Source: CAVTWJ01 sp964525605
GTDB taxonomy: Bacteria; Oederibacteriota; Muellerivitia; Muellerivitales; Muellerivitaceae
Assembly: GCA_964525605.1 (NCBI GenBank)
Contig: CAZGKT010000013.1
Span: forward strand, 16,627 to 80,626
Reading direction: 5' to 3'
Length of the DNA: 64,000 bases
The notes under the pieces are model-generated. The model was not told where the DNA came from. It was given only the letters and a program-made list of their open reading frames with translations, and did not search any database. Below are positions 47,776 to 56,431 of this stretch, in pieces (the stretch's first letter is position 1; each line of letters starts with the position of its first letter). The position numbers were made by a program, and so were the translations under genes.

Positions 47776-49035
47776 ATGGATATCTCCGACTTGAAGAAAA
47801 AGACGATCGCCGAATTAACCGACATGGCGGGGGAGCTGAATCTTGAGGGTATCAGCGCCATGAAAAAACAGGATTTGATCTTCAAACTTTTAGAAACACA
47901 AACTCAGCGAAACGGTGTCATCAACGCCGAGGGTGTTTTAGAAATATTGCCCGACGGCTTCGGTTTTCTTAGGTCAGCCAATTACAATTACCTGCCTGGG
48001 CCGGACGACATTTATGTATCACCCTCTCAGATCAGACGTTTCAACCTACGTACTGGCGATACGGTTACGGGTCAGGTACGTCCTCCCAAGGAAGGGGAGC
48101 GATATTTCGCGCTCCTAAAAGTTGACACAATCAATTTTGATCCACCTGAGGCCGTGAAACAAAAAGTCTTATTCGACAACATGACGCCTGTTTATCCAAA
48201 TAAGAGGATATGGCTGGAAACCACGCCCGACGATCTTTCCACCCGGGTGATGGATCTTTTGATTCCACTCGGAAAGGGTCAACGGGGTCTTATTGTTTCT
48301 CCGCCGCGCACGGGAAAGACCATCCTCCTTCAGAAAATTGCTAACAGTATCACCAAGAATCATCCCGAGGTTTACCTGATTGTCCTTTTAATCGATGAAA
48401 GGCCGGAGGAAGTGACCGATATGCAGCGCTCGGTGAAGGGCGAAGTGGTTTCCTCCACGTTCGACGAGCCTCCCGAACGCCATGTGACTGTTGCCGAAAT
48501 CATCATCGAAAAAGCCAAACGGCTAGTGGAGCACAAACGGGATGTAGTAATTTTGCTCGATTCTATTACTCGCCTGGGTCGTGCCTACAACACGATCGTT
48601 CCCTCGTCGGGAAAGGTGCTTTCAGGAGGCGTGGACTCGAACGCTCTCCAACGTCCAAAAAGATTTTTTGGCGCCGCCCGGGATTTGGAAGAAGGAGGTA
48701 GTTTGACCATCATCGCTACTGCCCTTATTGACACTGGAAGCCGAATGGATGAAGTGATTTTCGAAGAGTTCAAGGGTACCGGAAACATGGAAATCATCCT
48801 GGATCGTAAACTAGCCGACCGGCGTGTCTTTCCCGCTTTTGACATTACTCGTTCCGGAACCAGGCGCGAAGAATTGTTGATGACCGAAGAAGAATTGAAC
48901 AAGGTCTGGATTTTACGCAAGATTCTCAATCCCAATAATCCTGTGGAGGCGATGGAATTTCTTCTTGATAAAATGCGCCGCGCAAAGACCAATAAGGCCT
49001 TTTTGGAGTCCATGAAAGGGACTCTGAACGATTAA
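47776..49035 (+). CDS. rho: Transcription termination factor Rho
   Basis: A hexameric RNA helicase, 419 residues. The N-terminal Rho-N helical part (LKKKTIAELTDMAGELNLEGISAMKKQDLIFKLLE) is followed by the cold-shock RNA-binding domain (EGVLEILPDGFGFLRSANYNYLPGPDDIYVSPSQIRRFNLRTGD). The ATPase domain has Walker A SPPRTGKT, Walker B VVILLDSITRLGRAYN, the Q-loop SGKVLSGGVDSNALQRPKRFFGAARD and the C-terminal RRAKTNKAFLESMKGT. There is no long insertion between the RNA-binding subdomains. Ribosome site GAAAGGAAAG. Confidence 0.98.
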   Translation: MDISDLKKKTIAELTDMAGELNLEGISAMKKQDLIFKLLETQTQRNGVINAEGVLEILPDGFGFLRSANYNYLPGPDDIYVSPSQIRRFNLRTGDTVTGQVRPPKEGERYFALLKVDTINFDPPEAVKQKVLFDNMTPVYPNKRIWLETTPDDLSTRVMDLLIPLGKGQRGLIVSPPRTGKTILLQKIANSITKNHPEVYLIVLLIDERPEEVTDMQRSVKGEVVSSTFDEPPERHVTVAEIIIEKAKRLVEHKRDVVILLDSITRLGRAYNTIVPSSGKVLSGGVDSNALQRPKRFFGAARDLEEGGSLTIIATALIDTGSRMDEVIFEEFKGTGNMEIILDRKLADRRVFPAFDITRSGTRREELLMTEEELNKVWILRKILNPNNPVEAMEFLLDKMRRAKTNKAFLESMKGTLND

Positions 49036-49038
49036 TCC

Positions 49039-49986
49039 ATGGAGTATCCCCCGAGAAAGGGACTGAGCGCTGTAACGGTTTTTGCGGTTATTTCGGCTGT
49101 TCTTCTCTGCTTGTGGCTTGGAATGCTTTTTTGGCTGGCCTATGAGGAAAGTTCGAATCTTCAAGAATTGGTTTCACCTTCTCCTTCCTCCGTTCTTCCG
49201 TCTTTCCCAGGGGAGATTCCTTCCACCAGCGTTCCAGGACTAAAATTATTTCTATACCATCCGGTGGCGGGAGATACCTATAAGACTATCGCCTCTAGAT
49301 TTGGGCTGACCGAACCAGCACTCCGAAGCCTTAACCAGGCCAATGACGGTAGACTTCCACCTGCTGGAAATGATTTGCTTATCCCCTCCAAGGATGGAAT
49401 TTACCATGTGGTTTTACCGGGCCAGAGCCTATCCGATATCGCCCGCGCTTACAGCATCCCGTTAAAGGAAGTTTTGAGAACCAACCAGAAAAGAGGGGAT
49501 GGGGACGTGCAGCCGGGTGAAGTCCTCTATCTGCCCGGGGCTCCTTATCTTTCCTGTCAGGACCCTCGATGGCTTGCTTTGATGTCTCTGCAGACACAAC
49601 GTGGTTTTTTGAAACCTACTACAGGCCGTTTTGCGGATGGGTTTGGGAAAAGGGTGCATCCTATTACGCATCGAATTGTTTTCCACGAAGGGCTAGATCT
49701 GGCTCCGGGTTTGGGAGCCCGCGTGGTCGCATCTCAAGATGGCAAGGTCATTTTCGCCGGGATGAAAGCTGGTTACGGCCGACTGATTATCTTGGATCAT
49801 GGGCAAGGCATCACTTCCTATTACGCACATTTGGATAAAATTTTAGTCAAAACAGGCAATACGGTGAAACGAGGGGATTTGATTGGCAAGGTTGGAGAAT
49901 CAGGCAAAGTTACGGGACCCCATCTTCACTTTGAGATTCGGGTCGATGGAAAGCCTCAGAATCCATTACTGTATTTAGTCCAGTAG
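49039..49986 (+). CDS. LysM-M23 murein endopeptidase
   Basis: 315 residues. One TM anchor (VTVFAVISAVLLCLWLGMLFWLAY), two LysM-like repeats (YHPVAGDTYKTIASRFGLTEPALRSLNQ... and YHVVLPGQSLSDIARAYSIPLKEVLRTNQ...) and a C-terminal M23 domain with the complete zinc set (HEGLDL and PHLHFEI). A further His is in SYYAHLD. It cleaves peptide cross-bridges in the periplasm. It differs from the EnvC homologue at 21.7 kb, which has lost these ligands. It lies between rho and rpmE, three bases after the rho stop. Confidence 0.92.
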   Translation: MEYPPRKGLSAVTVFAVISAVLLCLWLGMLFWLAYEESSNLQELVSPSPSSVLPSFPGEIPSTSVPGLKLFLYHPVAGDTYKTIASRFGLTEPALRSLNQANDGRLPPAGNDLLIPSKDGIYHVVLPGQSLSDIARAYSIPLKEVLRTNQKRGDGDVQPGEVLYLPGAPYLSCQDPRWLALMSLQTQRGFLKPTTGRFADGFGKRVHPITHRIVFHEGLDLAPGLGARVVASQDGKVIFAGMKAGYGRLIILDHGQGITSYYAHLDKILVKTGNTVKRGDLIGKVGESGKVTGPHLHFEIRVDGKPQNPLLYLVQ

Positions 49987-50004
49987 GTTTCAAGAACTGA
50001 TAAC

Positions 50005-50023
50005 GCCCTTTCAAAGGGTTTTC
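50005..50023 (+). terminator. Weak hairpin after the M23 gene
   Basis: CCCTTT-C-AAAGGG followed by TTTTCT, a 6-bp stem with a one-base loop as written (shorter in practice). It is a possible weak terminator before rpmE. Confidence 0.35.
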
Positions 50024-50136
50024 TAATGGTTGGTTTATAAATATTGATTTTTGGCTTTTTTCCCCTAAACTGACCAACCCTGAATGCCATCCAACTTTGT
50101 GGTAAGGGGAAAACACCAATAAACTGGAGTGTCGTC

Positions 50137-50451
50137 ATGAAGATTGGAATCCATCCTAAATACCAGAAAGCCCGCATTACCTGTGCTTGCGGGAATGTGA
50201 TTGAAACGTCTACAACTAAAGGGGAAGGCTATTCGGTGGAAGTTTGTTCCGCCTGTCATCCCTTTTTCACGGGCAAGATCAAGCTTTTAGATATGGCGGG
50301 GCGAGTCGAGAAATTTCAAAAAAAATCCGCTACAGCCGCCACTGCACAGGCCGAAAATCAGGCTCGGTTGGAAGCCAAGGCCGTGGCCGCAGCCGCTAAA
50401 AAAGCCAAAAGGGCTGCTGCACCCCCGCCCCCCGATAAAACCACCAACTAG
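50137..50451 (+). CDS. rpmE: 50S ribosomal protein L31
   Basis: 104 residues. The first 65 are a zinc-type L31 (MKIGIHPKYQKARITCACGN, TTKGEGYSVEVCSACHPFFTGKIKLLDMAGRVEKFQKK), with the Cys ligands in CAC and CSAC. A low-complexity Ala/Lys tail of about 40 residues (ARLEAKAVAAAAKKAKRAAAPPPP) extends beyond the usual 70. The Cys-containing form suggests no zinc-free paralogue is strictly needed. The rho-rpmE-prfA-prmC order is conserved in many bacteria. Confidence 0.95.
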   Translation: MKIGIHPKYQKARITCACGNVIETSTTKGEGYSVEVCSACHPFFTGKIKLLDMAGRVEKFQKKSATAATAQAENQARLEAKAVAAAAKKAKRAAAPPPPDKTTN

Positions 50452-50467
50452 CTTCAATCTTCCAAAC

Positions 50468-50506
50468 AAACGCCCTTGGTTTTTCCAAAGGGCGTTTTCT
50501 TTTTTG
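50468..50506 (+). terminator. Intrinsic terminator after rpmE
   Basis: AAACGCCCTTGG, a T-rich loop and CCAAAGGGCGTTTTCTTTTTT form an 11-12 bp stem with one bulge and a long T tail. Confidence 0.9.
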
Positions 50507-50537
50507 AATTATTTTTTTCCAAACGAACAGGTTAATT

Positions 50538-51605
50538 GTGATTGAAACCAAACTCATTCAAGCCCAAAGACGCTTCCAAGAGCTGTCGGAAAGACTCATG
50601 CGACCGGATACCCTTTCCGGTTCCGCCGAATTACAAAAACTAACCAAAGAACATTCGGATTTAGGCCCTTTGGCCTTCAAGGCCGGGGAATACCGCCAAT
50701 GCAAAAAAGAAATCGAAGAAGCCAGGGGCCTTTTATCCGACGGAGATTCGGGATTACGCGGTCTGGCCGCCTCTGAATTGCCCAAGCTAGAAGAACGCCT
50801 GGGAACTTTGGAAAAAGAAATCCGCCTCCTCCTCATCCCGAAGGATCCACATCTGGAACGCAACGCCTTTCTCGAAATTCGAGCGGGAACGGGAGGAGAA
50901 GAGGCGGCGTTGTTCGCCTCCGATTTATTGCGGATGTACTCGCGTTACCTGGAACGTGTGGGATTCAAAATGGAGATTATGTCGACTACTCAAACGGAAA
51001 TTGGGGGATTCAAAGAAATCGTCTGTAGCATTGTTGGTAAAGGTGCTTATGGAAAAATGCGTTTTGAAAGTGGAACTCATCGAGTCCAAAGAGTGCCTCG
51101 CACGGAAGCGTCCGGCCGAATCCATACTTCGGCTGCGACGGTAGCGGTTTTACCAGAGGTGGACGAAGTTGAAGTTCAGATAAAAAATTCGGATCTCAAA
51201 ATTGATACGTTTTGTTCCTCCGGTGCCGGGGGACAAAGCGTCAATACCACTTATTCGGCAGTTCGAATTACACATATTCCATCGGGTCTAGTGGTGCAGT
51301 GTCAGGATGAGCGCTCCCAACTTAAAAATAAAGCCAAGGCTATGAAAGTTCTCGCGGCCCGTTTGCAGGAAAAGACCGATGAGGAATCTCGGGCCAAAAT
51401 ATCAGCCACCCGGAAAAGCTTAGTGGGAAGTGGAGATAGAAGCGAGAAAATACGCACTTATAACTTTCCACAGAATAGGGTCACAGATCACCGGATTGGA
51501 CTTACGCTTTATAAGCTGGATCGGGTGATGGATGGGGAAATGGACGAGTTTGTCGAGGCCTTGGTCTTGGCCGATCAAGAAGAAAAACTTCAGGAGATTT
51601 CTTAA
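50538..51605 (+). CDS. prfA: Peptide chain release factor 1
   Basis: 355 residues. The helical N-terminal domain is followed by EIRAGTGGEEAALFASDLLRMYSRYLE and HRVQRVPRTEASGRIHTSAATVAVLPE. The catalytic GAGGQSVNTTYSAVRITHIPSGLVVQCQDERSQLKNKAKAMKVLAARL holds the GGQ methylated by the next gene product, PrmC. ASGRIHTSAATV is RF1-type rather than RF2. GTG start at 50538; the upstream terminator means it may start from its own promoter. Confidence 0.97.
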   Translation: MIETKLIQAQRRFQELSERLMRPDTLSGSAELQKLTKEHSDLGPLAFKAGEYRQCKKEIEEARGLLSDGDSGLRGLAASELPKLEERLGTLEKEIRLLLIPKDPHLERNAFLEIRAGTGGEEAALFASDLLRMYSRYLERVGFKMEIMSTTQTEIGGFKEIVCSIVGKGAYGKMRFESGTHRVQRVPRTEASGRIHTSAATVAVLPEVDEVEVQIKNSDLKIDTFCSSGAGGQSVNTTYSAVRITHIPSGLVVQCQDERSQLKNKAKAMKVLAARLQEKTDEESRAKISATRKSLVGSGDRSEKIRTYNFPQNRVTDHRIGLTLYKLDRVMDGEMDEFVEALVLADQEEKLQEIS

Positions 51606-51685
51606 TAAAAAAATATTCAAACATTTTGATTTCACGTGGTTCCAGTTCCAAAACCAACCATCCAGGGTGATACGAAAGGAGAAGC

Positions 51686-52564
51686 ATGAAAAAGGAAGTT
51701 TGGACTCCTTTGAAGATTCTCCAATGGTCTGTTCCCTATTTAACCCAGAAGGGTATCAAGACGGCCCGATTGGATGCGGAATGTCTTATCGCGTTCGCTC
51801 TGGGGATTGACCGATTAAAGGTCTATCTTCAATTTGACCGTCCATTGAATGCTTCCGAGTTGGACCGGTTGAGAAGTTTCATGAAAAGAAGGGCCAACAG
51901 GGAGCCTCTGCAATATATCGTAGGGTACAGGGAATTTTACGGACATAATTTTCACGTGGAACCTGGTGTTCTTATTCCGCGCCCTGAAACTGAACATTTA
52001 GTTGAAACGGCTCTGCAATACCTTAAAAAAAGTAACTGGATTTCACCCAAATTGCTGGATTTAGGAACGGGAAGCGGTTGTATCGCTATTTCAATTGCTA
52101 AAGAATGGAAAGTGGAGGTTTGGGGAGTCGATTGTTCACAAAAAGCACTGGATATAGCGGTTGAAAATGCAGCAACCCTCCACCCAGAGGGGTCCTACCA
52201 TTGGAGACCGGGGAATTGGTTTGACGCTTTAACTCCGGATGATCCCCCAAAATATAATATTATCGTTACTAATCCGCCTTATATTTCGAATTTAGAAAAA
52301 GCTGAATTGGATCATGAAATAAGTCTTTTTGAGCCGGAAGAGGCCCTATTTGCTGGCGAGGATGGATTAAAAGCTTATCGAGAAATATGCGTTAATCTTT
52401 ATCATCGACTAACTCCAGGTGGAATTGCTTTATTGGAACTCCATTCAATCCAAGCTCAAAAGATCGTAAAAATTTTTGAAGACATTCCCGGCGCCCAAAA
52501 GGTTATTCCGGATCTTCAGGGGCATCCAAGAGTATTGATCTTAGAAACCCCAACTATCCATTGA
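51686..52564 (+). CDS. prmC: Release factor glutamine methyltransferase
   Basis: Methylates the Gln of the GGQ loop of RF1/RF2. 292 residues. The N-terminal helical domain (ARLDAECLIAFALGIDRLKVYLQFDRPL) is followed by PLQYIVGYREFYGHNFHVEPGVLIPRPETEHLVE, LLDLGTGSGCIAISIAKEW, VWGVDCSQKALDIA, the catalytic IIVTNPPYI, LFAGEDGLKAYR and a C-terminal VIPDLQGHPRVLI. Good ribosome site AAAGGAGAAG. It directly precedes the rpoBC unit. Confidence 0.96.
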   Translation: MKKEVWTPLKILQWSVPYLTQKGIKTARLDAECLIAFALGIDRLKVYLQFDRPLNASELDRLRSFMKRRANREPLQYIVGYREFYGHNFHVEPGVLIPRPETEHLVETALQYLKKSNWISPKLLDLGTGSGCIAISIAKEWKVEVWGVDCSQKALDIAVENAATLHPEGSYHWRPGNWFDALTPDDPPKYNIIVTNPPYISNLEKAELDHEISLFEPEEALFAGEDGLKAYREICVNLYHRLTPGGIALLELHSIQAQKIVKIFEDIPGAQKVIPDLQGHPRVLILETPTIH

Positions 52565-52590
52565 CTAATTTAAAATCAACTCTGTATAAT
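52561..52590 (+). promoter_or_regulatory. Sigma-70-type promoter for rpoBC
   Basis: TTGACT (52561-52566), 18 nt and a perfect TATAAT (52585-52590). The -35 box overlaps the prmC stop codon. The predicted start near 52597 lies just 5' of a terminator hairpin, leaving a leader of about 80 nt before rpoB. Confidence 0.7.
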
Positions 52591-52604
52591 CAACCCTCTT
52601 TGCC

Positions 52605-52640
52605 CAAAACGAGAAACCCCCTTTCTCGTTTTTCTTTTTT
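52605..52640 (+). terminator. Terminator/attenuator hairpin in the rpoB leader
   Basis: AAAACGAGAAA, a CCCCC loop and TTTCTCGTTTTTCTTTTTTT. An 8-10 bp stem with a long T tail. It can stop transcripts coming from prmC, and it also lies downstream of the promoter at 52561-52590, so it may attenuate rpoBC. Confidence 0.8.
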
Positions 52641-52676
52641 TGGGTTCATCCCCTTTTCATTCCGGAGGGCTTTTAA

Positions 52677-55600
52677 GTGAAAAAAGTGAAATATGGCCGT
52701 CGCGAACGCATTGATTTCAGTCGGATTCCCGGCATTATGGAAATGCCTGATCTCATTGATTTTCAGCGCAAGTCTTACGAAGCGTTTCTTCAAAAAGGAT
52801 TTCCGGTCGATAACCGTCAAGATGTGGGTTTGCAATCGGTGTTCTCCAGTGTGTTTCCCATTTGGGATTTCAATGAAGTGTCTTCGCTGGAATTCGTTTC
52901 CTATTCTTTGCTTGAACCAAAATACAATGTCCGGGAATGTCAGGAAAGAGGGATGACTTATTCCGTGCCGATGAAAGTCACCCTGCGTCTTGTAATTCGA
53001 GAAGAGGACCCTGAGACAGGAACCAAAAAGGTGAAGGATATTCGTGAGCAGGAGGTCTTCTTTTGCGACCTTCCGATGATGACTGACCGGGGAACTTTCA
53101 TGATTAATGGCGCCGAGCGTGTCATCGTTTCCCAACTCCACCGTTCTCCTGGCGTCACTTTCGACGAAGACGATGGTAAATTGTCGAGTTCAGGCAAAAA
53201 GATGTATATGACCAGCGTGATTCCCTATCACGGAAGCTGGCTGGAGTTTGAATTTGACGTCAACGGCATTCTCTTTGCTCGCATTGACCGTAAACGCAAA
53301 TTTGTTGCATCCACCCTTATTCGCGCTTGGGGTCTGCACAAAGCGTGGGGCTTGAACGGCAAAGAAGGATTTTCTGGCGAATATGAAGACATTTCTGACG
53401 AAGATATCCTGAAAATATTTTTTGAGGTTGAAGATTGTGATGTTTCTGAGAAAAAGCTTGCCGGAAAGGCAGCGGCCCAGGATGTAGCTAATCCCGAAAC
53501 AGGGGAAGTGGTTGTTGAAGCGGGCGCGGATTTCGCACCCGAAGTGATAGCTGTCTTGAAAAAACTCAATGTGAAATCTGTCAAAGCTGTACCTTCCAAC
53601 CCGGGAGTAGTTTCCATCCTCAACACCATACGCAAAGATAACACCCATTCGACTGATACTGCGGTAGTTGAAATTTACAAGAAGATGCGGCCAGGGGATC
53701 CACCCACGCTTGAGAACGCCAAGAATTTGATGGGTAATCTTTTTTTCAGCAAGCGTCGTTACGACTTGGCGCGCGTAGGCCGTTATAAGATGAACAAAAA
53801 ATTGGGGCTCAAAACACCCATAGAAAATCGTACTATTTCAAAAGAAAACTTAGTTTCTATCATTCGCTACCTATTCGATCTTTGTAATGGAAAGGGAGAA
53901 AAGGATGATATTGACCATTTGGGAAATCGCAGGGTCCGAACTGCAGGAGAACTGTTAGAAAACAAATTGCGCCTTGGATTTACCCGCATGGAAAGAGCTG
54001 TGAGGGAGCGCATGTCCATTGTGGATATGGACATGAATCCTATGCCTAGCCAGTTGATATCGACGAAGCCGATAACGGCGGCGGTCAAAGAATTTTTCGG
54101 CACCTCACAACTTTCGCAATTTATGGATCAGACGAATCCGTTGGCTGAACTCACCCACAAACGCCGATTGTCCGCTTTGGGCCCGGGGGGGTTGAATCGG
54201 GAACGGGCTGGTTTTGAAGTTCGCGACGTGCATCACACTCACTATGGTAGGGTTTGTCCCATTGAAACTCCGGAAGGCCCGAACATTGGGTTGATTGCGT
54301 CCCTTTCGACTTATGCTCAAATCAATGAATATGGTTTTGTAACCACACCCTTACGCAGGGTCGAGGGGGGGAAAGTATCAAAAAAGATTGAGTTTTTGCC
54401 AGCTGATGACGCGGATAAATTTATCATCGCACAGGCCAACACTCCCTTGGATGAGAACAATAAGTTCACGGGGGACATCATCGCAGCCCGTTCCAAGGAT
54501 GATTTTCCATTGGTGACGGCTAACGACATTCACTACATGGACGTATCACCTAGACAGCTTTTTTCTGTCGCAACATCACTGATCCCCTTCCTGGAGCACG
54601 ATGATGCGAACAGGGCTCTGATGGGTTCCAACATGCAACGTCAGGCTGTGCCCTTGATTCGAACAGAAGCTCCTTTCGTGGGAACGGGCATGGAGTACAA
54701 GGCTGCTTATGATTCTGGCGTATTGGTAATAGCCAAGCGTGACGGTATTGTGGCAGGCGTTTCTTCTGATGAAATAATCGTTTTTGCGGACGACGAAGAC
54801 CCTTCAGGTTCAGTCGATATCTACAAATTGACCAAATACAAACGTTCCAACCAAGATACCTGTATCAATCAAAGGCCCATAGTCAAAAAGGGTGAAAAGG
54901 TAAAAAGGGGCGATGTCATTGCTGATGGCCCTTCGACTGATCAGGGGGAATTGGCTTTAGGCCGAAACCTTCTCGTAGCTTTCATGCCGTGGAGGGGCTT
55001 TAATTTTGAAGACGCAATCATTGTTTCCGAAAAACTCGTTCGAGAGGATTACTTCACTTCGGTTCATGTCGAAGAATTTGAACTGGAAGCCCGTGACACT
55101 AAACTCGGCAAAGAAGAAATAACCCGTGATATTCCTAATGTGGGCGATGAGGCTCTCAAAGATCTGGACGAAGAAGGAATTGTTCGCATTGGAGCCGAAG
55201 TAGTTCCGGGTGACATCTTGGTAGGTAAGGTTACTCCAAAGGGAGAAACTGAGTTAACCCCTGAGGAAAAATTATTGCGCGCCATCTTTGGCGAAAAGGC
55301 CGGGGATGTACGGGACGCTTCCTTAAGGGTGCCCCCTGGCGTTGAGGGAAAAGTTATTGATGTTAAGGTTTTTAAGCGCAAAGAAAAAGATGAAAAGATT
55401 AAAGGCCGGGACGCTTCATTGGTGAAAGCCATTGAAAAAGATTCGACCCATCAGGTTCGGCAGTTAGAAAAGGAAAACGAGAATCGGATAGAATCCCTTA
55501 AAAAACAATTGGAAGAAAAATCTCAGGGTTTGAACAAGCCAGAAAAAGCTGGCCTAGAAGAAAAATTCGACGAGGAAATTAAGCGGCTGAAAGAGGTTCT

Positions 55601-56420
55601 TGACAGTCGTGTGAGAGATATTGACCGCGAGAAGAACAATGAAATTGACAAGGTTAAGAAGGGTGATGAACTTCCCCCGGGCGTTATCAAGCTCGTCAAA
55701 GTTTACATTGCTAAGAAGAGAAAGCTTTCCGTGGGCGACAAAATGGCAGGGAGACACGGTAACAAGGGTGTTGTTTCCAAAATTGTGCCAGTGGAGGACA
55801 TGCCGTATCTTCCCAATGGAAGACCCGTCGACATTATTCTGAATCCTCTAGGTGTTCCTTCCCGCATGAACGTGGGTCAAATTTTGGAAACGCACCTGGG
55901 TTGGGCGGCCGCCGAAGGTGGTTACCATGTATCTTCTCCCGTGTTTGACGGGGCTCGCGAAGATGAGATTCGTAAAGCTTTGAAAGAGCAATCTCTTCCC
56001 GAGACTGGCAAGATCACCCTTTTTGATGGTATGTCGGGTGAGGCTTTCGACCAGGAAGTTACTGTGGGCTACATTTATATCCTCAAGCTGGCTCACTTGG
56101 TTGATGATAAAATTCACGCTCGTTCAATCGGCCCATATTCGCTAATTACTCAGCAGCCTCTTGGTGGGAAAGCTCAGTTCGGAGGTCAGCGTTTTGGCGA
56201 AATGGAAGTCTGGGCACTGGAAGCCTACGGTGCGGCGTATACATTGCAGGAATTGTTAACGGTCAAGTCAGATGACGTGCAGGGTCGGACCAAGATTTAT
56301 GAGTCGATCGTCAAAGGCAAGAATTCTCCCGAACCGGGTGTGCCCGAATCGTTCAACGTTTTGGTCAAGGAACTGCAGGGTCTTTGTCTGGATGTCAAAT
56401 TGTTGAAAAGTTCCAATTAA
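52677..56420 (+). CDS. rpoB: RNA polymerase subunit beta
   Basis: 1247 residues. RIDFSRIPGIMEMPDLIDFQRKSYEAFLQ at the N-terminus, the rifampicin region (FFGTSQLSQFMDQTNPLAELTHKRRLSALGPGGLNRERAGFEVRDVHHTHYGRVCPIETPEGPNIGLI), the MPWRGFNFEDAIIVSEKL segment, KMAGRHGNKGVVSKI and the C-terminal clamp GGKAQFGGQRFGEMEVWALEAYGAAYTLQELLTVKSDDV. A charged coiled coil of about 90 residues is inserted before ELPPGVIKLVKVYIA, a known lineage-variable position. The rifampicin region shows the sensitive-type DQ, H and S residues. GTG start with GGAGG. Confidence 0.98.
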   Translation: MKKVKYGRRERIDFSRIPGIMEMPDLIDFQRKSYEAFLQKGFPVDNRQDVGLQSVFSSVFPIWDFNEVSSLEFVSYSLLEPKYNVRECQERGMTYSVPMKVTLRLVIREEDPETGTKKVKDIREQEVFFCDLPMMTDRGTFMINGAERVIVSQLHRSPGVTFDEDDGKLSSSGKKMYMTSVIPYHGSWLEFEFDVNGILFARIDRKRKFVASTLIRAWGLHKAWGLNGKEGFSGEYEDISDEDILKIFFEVEDCDVSEKKLAGKAAAQDVANPETGEVVVEAGADFAPEVIAVLKKLNVKSVKAVPSNPGVVSILNTIRKDNTHSTDTAVVEIYKKMRPGDPPTLENAKNLMGNLFFSKRRYDLARVGRYKMNKKLGLKTPIENRTISKENLVSIIRYLFDLCNGKGEKDDIDHLGNRRVRTAGELLENKLRLGFTRMERAVRERMSIVDMDMNPMPSQLISTKPITAAVKEFFGTSQLSQFMDQTNPLAELTHKRRLSALGPGGLNRERAGFEVRDVHHTHYGRVCPIETPEGPNIGLIASLSTYAQINEYGFVTTPLRRVEGGKVSKKIEFLPADDADKFIIAQANTPLDENNKFTGDIIAARSKDDFPLVTANDIHYMDVSPRQLFSVATSLIPFLEHDDANRALMGSNMQRQAVPLIRTEAPFVGTGMEYKAAYDSGVLVIAKRDGIVAGVSSDEIIVFADDEDPSGSVDIYKLTKYKRSNQDTCINQRPIVKKGEKVKRGDVIADGPSTDQGELALGRNLLVAFMPWRGFNFEDAIIVSEKLVREDYFTSVHVEEFELEARDTKLGKEEITRDIPNVGDEALKDLDEEGIVRIGAEVVPGDILVGKVTPKGETELTPEEKLLRAIFGEKAGDVRDASLRVPPGVEGKVIDVKVFKRKEKDEKIKGRDASLVKAIEKDSTHQVRQLEKENENRIESLKKQLEEKSQGLNKPEKAGLEEKFDEEIKRLKEVLDSRVRDIDREKNNEIDKVKKGDELPPGVIKLVKVYIAKKRKLSVGDKMAGRHGNKGVVSKIVPVEDMPYLPNGRPVDIILNPLGVPSRMNVGQILETHLGWAAAEGGYHVSSPVFDGAREDEIRKALKEQSLPETGKITLFDGMSGEAFDQEVTVGYIYILKLAHLVDDKIHARSIGPYSLITQQPLGGKAQFGGQRFGEMEVWALEAYGAAYTLQELLTVKSDDVQGRTKIYESIVKGKNSPEPGVPESFNVLVKELQGLCLDVKLLKSSN

Positions 56421-56431
56421 GGAGGGGACCC

